Assembly (NCBI GenBank): GCA_000226015.1
Contig: JH152854.1
Span: 152,565 to 196,950 of the forward strand
Length of the DNA: 44,386 nt
Reading direction: 5' to 3'
Origin: Mnemiopsis leidyi
Lineage: Eukaryota; Ctenophora; Tentaculata; Lobata; Bolinopsidae
Made by a program: the position numbers and the translations under genes. Positions 23,533 through 35,500 of the stretch are shown here, piece after piece. The first letter of the stretch is position 1, and each line of letters opens with the position of its first letter. The notes under the pieces were generated by a model. The model was not told where the DNA came from, did no database searches, and saw nothing but the letters and a program-made list of their open reading frames with translations.

Positions 23533-26500
23533 CTGAAATGGAAAATATAAACGGCCGAATTTGTAAGTAGTAAGTCACAGTGAAATCAGTGGAATTAAGA
23601 AATAGTTAAAGAAGTCGTCTAGTGCTATGAGCTATTTCACCAAAGAATTTTGGATGGACACCTAAACCAATGAATACCTGAATACACTGATGATCAGCGT
23701 TACAGTAGCCCTTATAATCGTTACAGGATCTTCCGGACATGAGGTATGTTAGTTCGGTGTCATATCCAACTAGACTTCCCGTAGGTCTGCAAACACCGTC
23801 CTCCAGGCAACACACTGAATAAAATCAGTCAAAGTCCGTCGTCAGAAACAGTAATAAACAGTCAGAGTCCGTCAGAAACAGCAAGAGTCCTTCAGAAACA
23901 GTCAAAAATAGTCAAAGTCAGAAAGAAACAGTCTGAGTCCGTCAGAAACAGTAAGAGTTAGTCAGATACAGTCAGAGTCGGTCAAAGACAATTGCCAATT
24001 AGAGCCTATGACAGTATGATAGATTGATGTCATCTTGTTTAATAATTAAAAAATTAACATGCACAGCGGTTTTATAAAATCGAATTTCTTTTTTTTATTA
24101 GTTTGAATTTTGGTCGCTAATCTGTAGAGATATTGTTATAATAATACAATACGGCGGTCATCAGCTTGGGAGTCAGGATTGGGAGTTCGAACTCGGATCT
24201 ATGTATGAACTTGAAAAGAGTATTAGAGGTCTACTACTCTCTCCTTTAGATATAAGATAATAAAGCGATATCAAAAGAACTGTTTTAAAAGGACCCAATA
24301 AGGACAGTGCTGTGCATCTTGCTACGAATTTAGCTAGCTTGTTGGATAGAAGCGGACAATTTTTGAAGGTGCAGGACGAACTATCTGTCAAAAAATCTGC
24401 TCAGTTGGATGCTGTGAAAGACACAGTTGAGGAAAAGATATCTAGCTAGCCAGCCGTTGTTAAAAAGAATAGTGGTATCCAAGTTACAAAGAAGGAAATC
24501 AAGAAAGCTGTTAAAAGTGCAATGAATGAGTGACAGGGGGTACAATGTTGTGATGTTCAATGTTGAGGAGCAAAAAGAAGAAGATCCTAGCGATAACTAT
24601 GATGCTGATACTGCTTTAGACATCATGAACTCTGCTGGTCTCGTTGCAGTTGAAGGTGAACTCACTACCGAACGTATTGGGACATTAGAGAAGGATAAAA
24701 CCGGCCTCTCAATTTGATGGTGGCCGACGTCCTGCCCCAGAACATCGTGCCCCAGAGCACTTTAACCCAGCGATTTAGCCCCAGTGACGTCCTGATTCAC
24801 AACAGAAAACTTCGTTAGGGTTAGGGTGAGGGTGAGGGTTAGGGTAAGGGTTTGGGTTAGGGTCGCTGGGGCCAAATATGTGGGGAAAAATGCTGTGGGG
24901 CACGATGTTCTGGGTCAGGACGACGGGAACCCAATTTGATATCAAGTCAAGGGCTTTTAATTTGTTAGCAAAAGCAAAGAATTTGAAGGACACTGAAGAT
25001 TATGGCCAGGTTTTTATCGTGCCGGATCGTAGCAGAGAGGAGAGAATTGAACATAGAAAGCTTGATGAACAGTTAAAACGAATCAAGTCTCAAAATCCAG
25101 AGATTACAATGTTTAGTTTTGGGTTGTGCGATTAAGTTGTGCATTAACAAGCTTTGATCTTATGTTTTTTCAGTATTGAATGGCCTAAAATTTATGAACG
25201 ACAAAATCCGAGATTGAATGTAACGATGATTTTCGATTTAGTGATCATGAAACTTAATAAACTTGAACCTGATATTTTATGGCGGTAATAAAGTGCAAAC
25301 TCTTAAAGTAACCAAAAATTGCCGTCATCTGCACGGGTTTTAGTTGACCTCCTGGGTGGCGAGTTACATTTACTTGAAACTTAATTATTGCTATTGTAAA
25401 GTGATTTAAATATTTTACAATCGTGTAATTTCTGACAATCAGATGCATATTCCATGAATTTCAATTTGAATTTGCTTTACAATGCCACAGGTTAATTAAA
25501 CGTCTGCCTGTTGCGAATCCGAGAAGTATTTGAATTCTATCCAGCAGTTTAAGAAGTTGGATAGAGACACATTAAATTGGTTGAATGAATATGAAGTAGC
25601 GTCTAGGACAGTTGACGTTGAGTTAAGAAGTTGAACGAAATTTCGAGCAGAATACGACCAGAATACTTGACCGACGTTTACAACATAACCTGACATTAAC
25701 CTTAACATTGCACGAGTATTGCATTTCAAATGCATTACTGAGCATAACCTGTACTATTAAGGCGATCGCCATTACTCCAGAAAATACACATAAGAGGTCG
25801 TTCACATATGACGTCAGCAAATTTTCGGTAATTTTTACCCCCTCCCCCCTCCGTCATCATCCGTAATCATTACAAACCCCCTCCCCCCTAAATGTCAGAG
25901 GTAAATTACCATAATGANNNNNNNNNNAAATGTCAGAGGTAAATTACCATAATGACATCATCACAGTCGGATCCCCTCCCCCCCTACTTCATGTCAAAAA
26001 ACTTTGATTTTTGGTCTTTAAATTTGCAGTCATTTTAAAACTTTTTTATACTAACTAAGTGAAAACACAGTATTTCATCAGATTTCTGAAACAGAATTTT
26101 TACTTGAAAATTTTCCTTCTGATTTTGTAAAATTCACCAGATGTCTTAATCAGAATTTTAACTTGAATTTATTTTAAATTCTGATACCCGCACGCTTTGC
26201 GATGCAAACTTTTCGACTTAAGGTGCGATTATCATTGAAATCGCATGGTATGATATTAGTTGTAACGTGCCCTAATACGCGGATTTAACAACGTACAGCA
26301 CAATTACAACATTATTTGGTAGTTGTTACTATAACATATATAATCTTTACTTAACATCAGTACATTACATTACCTAAACTACACAAATAGAAGATCTATT
26401 AATAACTTTACCTGTACAGAGGTTATCCTTCAAACATTGGCACTCGTCCAAGTTTACTAGCTGACAGACACTCCCCTTACACTCCCCCTCATAGCAGGTG

Positions 26501-29500
26501 TTGGCACCGTCGTTACATAACGTCTGATTCTTGTGGGGAGCCGTCGGACAAACACCTGAGGAACCTGGGAAGACAAGGGAGTGCTATATAACGTGATATT
26601 TGAACCAAATATATATGGCTGTCGTTTAAAGGAGGAATTGAAAAACTGAATAGAGTTGCTTGAAGTGATATAACGAAAAGTTTTCGTAACGATAAGAAAC
26701 TGACCGTTACAATAGCTGGAATGTTTGCACGCCTCCTCATTGTGACATTTCGTGGATCTGTGAGTAAAGGAGCAGCTGGTGCCGTCACAGCACGGCCCCT
26801 CTTGAGGACTACACTCGAACTGGTAGTTCGGACCTCTCAATTTATTTCCTTTCAGAACACAGCCTGGAGACACGCCCGACTTGGGCGTGCAGCAGTGGTC
26901 GATCTCGTTACACGTATCGACATTTCCGCAATCGCAAACTTCGTTCCACTCTTTAATCTGGAAAATAGGGTCAATTCAGTCGCCGAGGAATAATCCATGT
27001 TTAACTTTAAGTTTCTTACTTAGAATTTCATTGTCATTTGGAATTGGAAAAAGATGATCAACGAAGTAGAAAATGACCTCAAAACTAACCTTATTTCCAC
27101 AGTAGCTCTTTTCCTGTTGGAAACACTGCACAGCTTTCACCGACAGCACACGTGTAATAGCTTTTTTGCTACACGTGCTAAACTTGACGTTGTTTGGAAG
27201 ATTACCGTCCGTTGCACGTGCGTACATGATGTAGTTCCCTGCGCCCCTTAATCCAGGAGAGCAAATATCTGTATCTTCGTCGTGCTGAAATCGGCCGTTT
27301 ACCATTTTGCCTTGGAGCATATTTAGTAACGCGGCTTTTGGACAAAATTGACCGCCATTGGCATAAACATAAAGATCCATGCAGTGAGATATACTTTGCG
27401 ATGTACACTGCTGCATGATGTACTGCGAAAACTTTAATTCTATTCATTACCCTAGTTCCAACATTACCCTAGTTCCAACATACCGAAGAACCGAAATTAT
27501 GGCCCAACTCATGGGCGACGGTAATGAAAGAGACGGCGTGTCCAACATATCTGCCAAAGTTGATAAGAGACACGATGGCTGTGTTGAGGTTTCTGTTGTA
27601 GCCCCCGACTGGCTGTCTCTTCTGACACACGCCGCCCGGTGCTCCTGTAATATTTATCTCATTTTATTTTTGATTGAATATACTTGAAATTCTTTAGAAC
27701 TGTAGAATTATAGACAATCCCACAGTACTCGGTTTTTTTCTCGCTAATGTGGTGATGGATTTGCTGCAAATCTCAATTGCCTAAAATACGCCTCAGTAAT
27801 GAATAAACATAATTTCCCTTTTTAATGAATTCGTTTTCTAAAGTTTTTACCACCTGTTTCACAGACTAATAGCCTGAAAGACGCCAGTCTACCTAATATT
27901 GAATCAACTATTGTAACAAATGCCTCACTGATAGATTATATCAATGAGTTTAATCCAATAGGACCATCGGAGTACTGGAACGTACTTAATTTCAATCAGG
28001 AATAGAGTTTTTGGGTCAAATGTCATTAAAAGTAAATAAATTTGTCCCAAAATTGGGATGCACTGTGTCTAGATGCACCGGGTCCTTTTAGTTTCACTGG
28101 CGTGCTGCAAACCTTGTCTGAGATAGAAGCTCTCGACCGAGACAAATAAAAAGGATTGGAACATTTTTTCGGAAACTGTATCGTCCACTGACACGAACTT
28201 TAGTATAAATTAGCTCCAAGAACAATAAGTCGCTATCGGTGACCATAAAGTGAAGTTGGACTGTGAGATTACAAATTATTTTTTCTCTCTTCTCCTTTAA
28301 AGTACCAAATAAAAGAAGCAAGGAGCTAAGGAGGCCCTTACTGTTATCGGTTTAGGTAATAAAAGAGACACGCCTGTTTTTCTATGTAGCATCAATCATC
28401 ATGCAGCATTAATTACTACAATAAAGAGTGGTGCGAGAGATTTCCTTAGTCACCTTCAAGCTCTTCTTCAGTGAGCGGGATTTTGTTTACCCAATTCGAA
28501 ATTAGCAGTATACGCATCTAATATATTGATTAGGAAAACCCGGTAAAACCCAAAATTTGTTCATTAATTTTCCTTTTCGTTGCAACAAAATGACCAGCGC
28601 TCTGATTGGACAAAAGTAAAGATGGTTCACAAATCAGCTGGTTCGAGGTGCATGGTTATCCATAAAATATCGGAAATCATCATTTGATTGAGCTAGTAGA
28701 AAATTAGGGCAAATTAATTCTTAAAACTCTAATGAATTATGGTTTTGTAAAAGCCAATCCATCAGAGCTGATCACCGGCAAATGGACAGCTCTGATAGGT
28801 CAGTGAGTTTTCTCCCTTGTTTCTGATTGGAAGACCTTCCTCTTGCCGGAGCTGTCTGTTCGGGCAGTGCCAGGTAAACTCGCTAGCCGTGATTTGCAAT
28901 AAGTATATTATAGCCGTGTACTAGAAGTAACTGGTACCACTGCAGAGAACTCATAATTAGTTTTTCAGTCAATTCTTCAACGATCAGTGTTATAAAGCGT
29001 GTCTTAATCTCTTAATCTACTCAGCAAGCCATGGCCTTCCGTGGAATTCTATCACTTAAGATGAGAAAACAATGCCAAGGTCTGGTGGAAATATGAAATG
29101 CATTATAAAGGTCAACGATGTTCTTTAGACTATAAACAGGCTTTGGACTATAAAAAGGCTTTAAGGTTCGCATCATCCACATAGCTAACAACCATGATAG
29201 CGATCAAAACAACCCCATTCAAAACTTTTCTCGGTCGAGCTTGCTTTCAAAACAAGCAACCGCAAATCTGGCAGAATCTTCTTTACAAGCATCAAATTTT
29301 ACTTCATAATATTTGATATCAGTTTTCAATCTTCTTTAATCAAACACCGTCTATTAATTCGCGGAGAATCACATAGCAACTTTATTTTCCATTCCATATT
29401 TTGGAATAAAAAAGTAGAACGGCGGTTTAAAGAAGTAGAATTAGGTGAGGATGTGAGGCTGGTATGTGGATGTGAGGAAGCAGGGTAGGTAGGTTTAGAA

Positions 29501-32500
29501 CATTATTTCAAATATTAGGTACTGTTCTAGAAGCATCTTCTTAACAAGGTTAATAAGAGCGCTTCATCCCGATAACACGCGATGAACAAGTTTTTTTTGT
29601 TTTTTTGTTTTGAAACCCCACGGTGGAGGCTGGTACAGTACCGAAATATTTATTTATTACAATACCACTATGTCACTGAACACAGTGACATAGTGGTACA
29701 AACTAACAAACTATCAGAAATATATTTTCAGTATAACGATAAGTATCAGCAGATTGAAAGAACAACAAAATGAAATAATACTAAAAAGAGATTTTTTCGA
29801 GAATCTTTTATAAAAGTTGATTTTCGCGTTAAAATACATATACTCTTTCAAAAGATGGCTTAAATGAAAATGAGACAATGATAAATCATGAAAACCACAT
29901 ATCTTGGGCGCATTAAATCAGTATTTTAGAACCACCTTTATATAACTTGCAAGTTTCCTTATCTTCGTGTTGTACTTTTCTTTTCTATTTAAGTATTTAC
30001 TAGTCTGGTTTTCTTGAACATTTTATAGGCTTTTTCTCTGTATTCTTCACGCTTCTACGCTAAACTTGCTGTCAGAGCATCATTCATCCCGAACACAGAT
30101 TTCAGTTTCGCTAGGCTAACAAGTATCTCGTAAAGATCTGGAAGAAAACTCACAATGTCCTCGCAGTTTTCCATAATGGTGCATTTTTTGCAATGCTGCA
30201 CTAAGTGCAGTAATAACACATTCACATTCGTTGTTAGTTTGTCGCTCTATTATCGCACAGATTATCTCTACCGTTATCACGACACCGCACAGCTGGTCGC
30301 TTGTCGTGTTGTGTTACAATGATCATGGAAAACATGGACTTTGAAAATATTAACTACATGCGGAAAGAGATTTTTTCATGGAGCAAGCAGCAGTTGCAGA
30401 ACTTTGGAAAGCCGTACGGTAAACTGAAAGACAGATCCCAAGTTTGCCAAGTCATTGGACAAGCCAGAACAAGTTTCCGTCTGCAGCAGGTCTCTTAATT
30501 ACATGAGCTACCTAATGGAAACTGTCGAGCCATACCAAAATGTATGTACAACGCTTCAGGCTGAGTTGATTCTGAATCACGAAACGCTTATTGACGTTCA
30601 GAAGGAGCTCTCTGAGTGTAAATCTGAAAACTAAAATCGATGAAGAAATTAGAGAAAGCTTCAGTTGCTGATTCAGTCAAAGAGGAGCTTATGACTTATA
30701 GCTCGGTAGTTGCTAACTCACAGCCAGCAGGTGCCCAAGTTATCAGCCCAGAAGCTCTGAAAACCGTTGTGAAGACCGTAGTTGCAAAAGAGGACCGTAG
30801 CCGCAATTTTCTTGTCTTTGGTTTGCCGGATGAGGAGGGTGAAGAGCTAGAGGCAAGAATCAGCGAAGTTTTAGAGGAAGTTGGCCAGAAACCGAAAGTT
30901 GAAGCACAACGACTTGGTAAGAAGAAAACTTCTACATCTACTCGCCCGGTGAAAGTCCGTCTGTCTAGCTCCCTGATCGTACATCAGATCTTAGCTAACG
31001 CTCGCAAACTGCAGCTATCAGAAAAGTTTAAGACTGCCACTTTGAGTCCTAATAGAACATTCGAGCAGCGGAGCTAAAGCTATAGCGGAGCCTGACAAGA
31101 AGTTTTATATAAAGGAGGGACAGATATTCAGTTCGCAATGGCTGAGTGTTCTTATTTAAACAAGTGTGAAAGTGTTTGTTTTGAGTGTGCGTGAAGTAAT
31201 TAGATAGTGCTAAGCAGGTGCCCACGAGGCTTATTACTTTCTATACAAGACTGGATAGTCTTCGGACTGTTTTCAAGCTATTTCTCAGCAAGAGTTGAAT
31301 TAATTTAATCGCACTAATCTAAGCAGCGAATATACTTAAACAGGTGCATTTCCCTTACTAAGTAAGGGATCTCGTCATGAATTTTCTGTACCATCATCCT
31401 CAGAATATCATTTTTCTTGTAATCAGACGAGCAGAGTAAAGAGCCACAATCGAAATCCCACTTCAGTTTCAAAATTTCTCTTCTCTTATCTACGTTCACG
31501 AGGTAGCTCGCTAAAACTTATTCGCCTTTTTGGATCATTTGAATGGATCTCACTTCCTTGCTTGTTCTCTTTTCTTCTAAGAAACTCCATTCCGCATTCG
31601 GCGAACAACTGTGGTTAGTCCTCGCAATAGATGCATACAAAGCAAAGCCATTGGCAAGGGAATCGGTTTCGATAGAGTTTCGACCAGAGACTCGCAATGC
31701 TAGTCTCCTGTAAATAATTGTTCATCTTCAACTAAAGTACAAAAGCATTGGGATTATATTGGAATTAACTTGGAAAATCAAACGATGCAGAATTTTTAAC
31801 CACAAGGAGAAGATGTAGCACTGTTTAGGATTGCGCCAATAAAAAAAGACAAGACTATAAAATTAAAACTTGGAATATATCTGGCTAGGTACCATTATTC
31901 GTCTTCAGAGGATGGGGAAATACATATTTCAATCAGCGTGCCATCTGATTCGGCTCCATACAGGGCGAGAATCTTATACCTATCTTTTCTTTTCAACTTT
32001 TCGTACTTAGTTTTGAACACGTGTAGCAAAGAGTCCAAGTTCTTTACCCTCTGACTCTTTCATCTCAAAGGGATAATTACAAACTTTTTTGGCTTTTCCT
32101 GTCACTACTCTGACATTCTATGCTGCAGTTATACCGAAACTATTCCACATCGACCACACTTGTCGGCGGTTGTCTTGTCGCACACCGTGCACTTTTCATT
32201 GTTGAAACAAAGAAAAAACGTGACGTAAAAGAAAAAACAAAGTCTGGCTAATGGTAGCACAACCCAGGATATATCGTTTGCTGCCAGTCAATTGGAAAGA
32301 TCGAGTGTAGAAAGATCATATTGTGTGAGAAGGCTTATCCACACAGAAGTTTGTAATAAAATCTAACATTTCACGGGTATTTGCTGTCGCTATTTTCTGG
32401 AATATAGAATACTGCAATGACACATCGCCACAGAACTTAGTTAATAGTACCGAAAACTTAGTTCCGCCTCAGTTCTTGGCGAAAAAAGGTTGTCGAGATT

Positions 32501-35500
32501 ATATCCGTCTACCGTTTTAACTCTGAGAGTCGGGTAGCACCGCGACGAAAAAGGCCCATAAAGTAATTTAATAAAGGAACGATCAGGCGTGCTTAGCGCT
32601 ACCCAGGTTGTTTTCGGGCCCTTATTACATTGTTCTCTCGCAAGACAGCATCGAAGCTGCGAGTCGGGTATAACCCCGACAAGCACCAGCTAGCTTAGCT
32701 GCAGAGTGCAGCCCATACCATATATCGGCTTTAGGATAGCTACAATATATGTGTAGCAGCTAGCTTAGATCATACAGACGTGACGTGCGCGCGTCACATA
32801 CTCGATGGCGCGCACGGACTTATTAAATGCTGTTAAATGATAAAGAGACCCCTGCGTGCTCCAGACTGGTTGTGAGACAAACGTTGTGTTAGCGAGCACC
32901 ACAGATGAAACCCTATATTGTTGCTCTTTGTGGTGGCTGGTGTAATGAACAATGATCGTTAATAACATCCGATATTAGATTAGCTCATGATCTCCGGTGT
33001 CAGTGTATGACGTCTCATTTAACAAACAACAAGTTAAGGAGGTACCATCGTCCCAGTTCTCGTACAAATTAACAACGGATGACAAAAATATTTAAATTTG
33101 AACTGGCAAAGGATCCTGATTCACCAAAAGTGCTCCATGTTAAATGTAACCAAAATGCTTGACAAAAACTCACCGTCTACTGAGGCGACCCAGGCTAGTC
33201 CAAGTACACCGCTGTCGAAGTCTCTGTATGTGAAAAGAACAGCAAGACAGTATTGGTCGTGATTGTATTCACTCCAGCGGTCTAGAAACTCCTTCACTCC
33301 TATTACTTTGTCTGAAAACACACGGTGAAACTTTGATGTGGGAGGAAGAGAAGAAGATAAACTAGATATTTTTCGAATCATAACTAGAACATAGATAAAT
33401 CATAATATTAACAAACTCTAAACAAATCATTTCTAACAATAACTAAATATGTTTGGGTCGGTTGTTCTTCATCTTTTTGATCTGAGTCCGTCTGTTCTGA
33501 AACCAGACTCTGATATTCTCAGAAGTGAGACCCAACACAGCCGCAAGACTCTGTCTCCTCTCGGTCGAGATGTAAGTACAGTCGTCAAACTCTCTCTCCA
33601 ACACATCTAGCTGGAAGGAAGTGAACTTCGTTCTGTGTCTCCTCTGTTTTGGAGTCTTGCCAAACGAGGAGGGGGTCTGCTCTGGAGTACCAGGTGGAGT
33701 TAGAAGTTGGTGTGGGGGTGTAGGGGAGGACCGTGTGTTGTTCTGATCTGCAGTGCTGGGTAGAGGAAAGTCTGGAGGGAAGAAGAAGCGAGGAGGAGAG
33801 CTGGTTCCTGGAGTGGGTGGTGTGGTGGTGGGGTTCAGAGTGGAGGACATCACAGGTACAGGGGTCAGGAGAGGTGTGGGTATAGCTAGAGTCTCTGATA
33901 CAGCTTGTTTCTGAGGACTCATTCCCGGAAGTTCAAGTCGTGGGGGTCTAGAAAGGTGGCTGTTCAGTGGTAAGGTGCTGCTAGGAGTTTTAGAGTAGGT
34001 GTGAGGAAGAGAGAGAGGTGATGGACTGAGGTAGGGGACACCGACAGTCTGCAGGTGGGTGTAAGGAGAGGGAGGAGGGGTCAGGTAGGGGGTGTTGTAG
34101 ACAGGAGTACGCAGAACGGGAGAGTTTGCAACCTGTAGGTCGTGGTTAGGGTTGGATCTTCTGAACAGTTCGTTGAGGTAGATCTCAAAGGAGGAACTCA
34201 TGATCGTATTTGTTGTTCTTCTTTCGTGATGTTGGTGACGATTAATGGTATTATGATTTGGCAAGCCGTCCGAATTTTATATAAGTGGAGTTGTATCTTG
34301 ATTGAGTTCTCATGTGGCAGTTTTAGATATGCTAGACCTGCTCTCGCACGGCATGGTTGATAAACAACGTGCTGATAAATATGGTCTCATATCACGTGAT
34401 TGCTATGTGATACTATCAGCATTGATTGATCCCTGTAATGGACAAATTTGTAGTCTACTCCTTGACACCCGCAGAATATCCATTGCTGACACCACGACTG
34501 GATCACATGGCCAATAAGACTAATGTGGATGTTCCTTAACTAACAATACATGACTATTGAAAACTAACATTCAAACATTATTTCATCGTAATATACAAGA
34601 TAAGATACAGAAATATAAATGGATTTGACAACATCAAATCAAAGTGTGTTTGGTATGTGGAAAATATCTCATCTAATACACTTTACGTGCTTGAATCGGC
34701 TGCATGCGGCCATATCAGAAAATTATTATCAAAATTAAAGTTGGGACAGTCGACAAAATAATATTTGGCGAAACTGAAGGCTTTAGCCCTTGTTAAAGGC
34801 CCCTTTTACTTGACAAATTTAATGTAGATTCAATGTAAGTTCAAAAAAATAAATCAGGAATGATAAGAACAACTAACCACTAAACTTGCTCTCTGCAGTA
34901 TTCTTCTTGAGTATTGAGATGTTAGCAACACTAAAACCCACGTTGTCATTAACTCCATCATGGTTGAAATCTGTAGAACGGAATATCTTATCTGCTTCCT
35001 GTAAAGGTCAGATTTGACACGTTTCGTATAATTCACACGTAGTTGAAGACTTTGTGCAGCTATTATATCATTATGTATGACCTATGATAATGAGATATTA
35101 CTAGTTTTGGAAAAAGACAAATTTCGGTGTTACGAAAACTACAAAGTAGGTTGAAGAGCAAGATCCCCGTCCTACACCACCTCGACACATTGAAAGTGTC
35201 CACTAACGTGTAAATGAAGAATTAGTTCGTTTTTAGTTCTCTGCTCGTCCTCCTGTCCGTGCTTCTCAAAAAACAGGTGGTCTGATACCAAGTAGACGGG
35301 GCAAGTTTTTCTTCGTTTGGGTATCTGTCCAGTGGGAACACTTCGTCTGAGGGGTGAGTGTGGCGATTAGACTAAACCTTTATATTACTCGTTTTTATCA
35401 GTCATTGGAATTTTACTTGAGTCAGGAAATGAATACGAAAATTAAAAAAAATTACATGCAGATCATACCAAGATAATTATCCGAGTCAGATAAATTAACC

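Larger units (their letters stand above)
27645..33173 (-). other. ADAM10 intron 8 (5.5 kb)
   Basis: This intron separates LAWVASVDG from APGGVC of the catalytic domain. It holds a LINE ORF1 remnant (30320-31140, opposite strand), a perfect hairpin (29663-29698) and short repeated words near 32520-32770, such as GAGTCGGGTA and CAGCTAGCTTAG. No nested functional gene was found. Confidence 0.8.

Noticed and set aside
24130..24195. tRNA-like or SINE sequence (GAGTTCGAACTCGG, B-box-like)
   Set aside because: No matching A-box at proper distance and no cloverleaf could be folded by eye.
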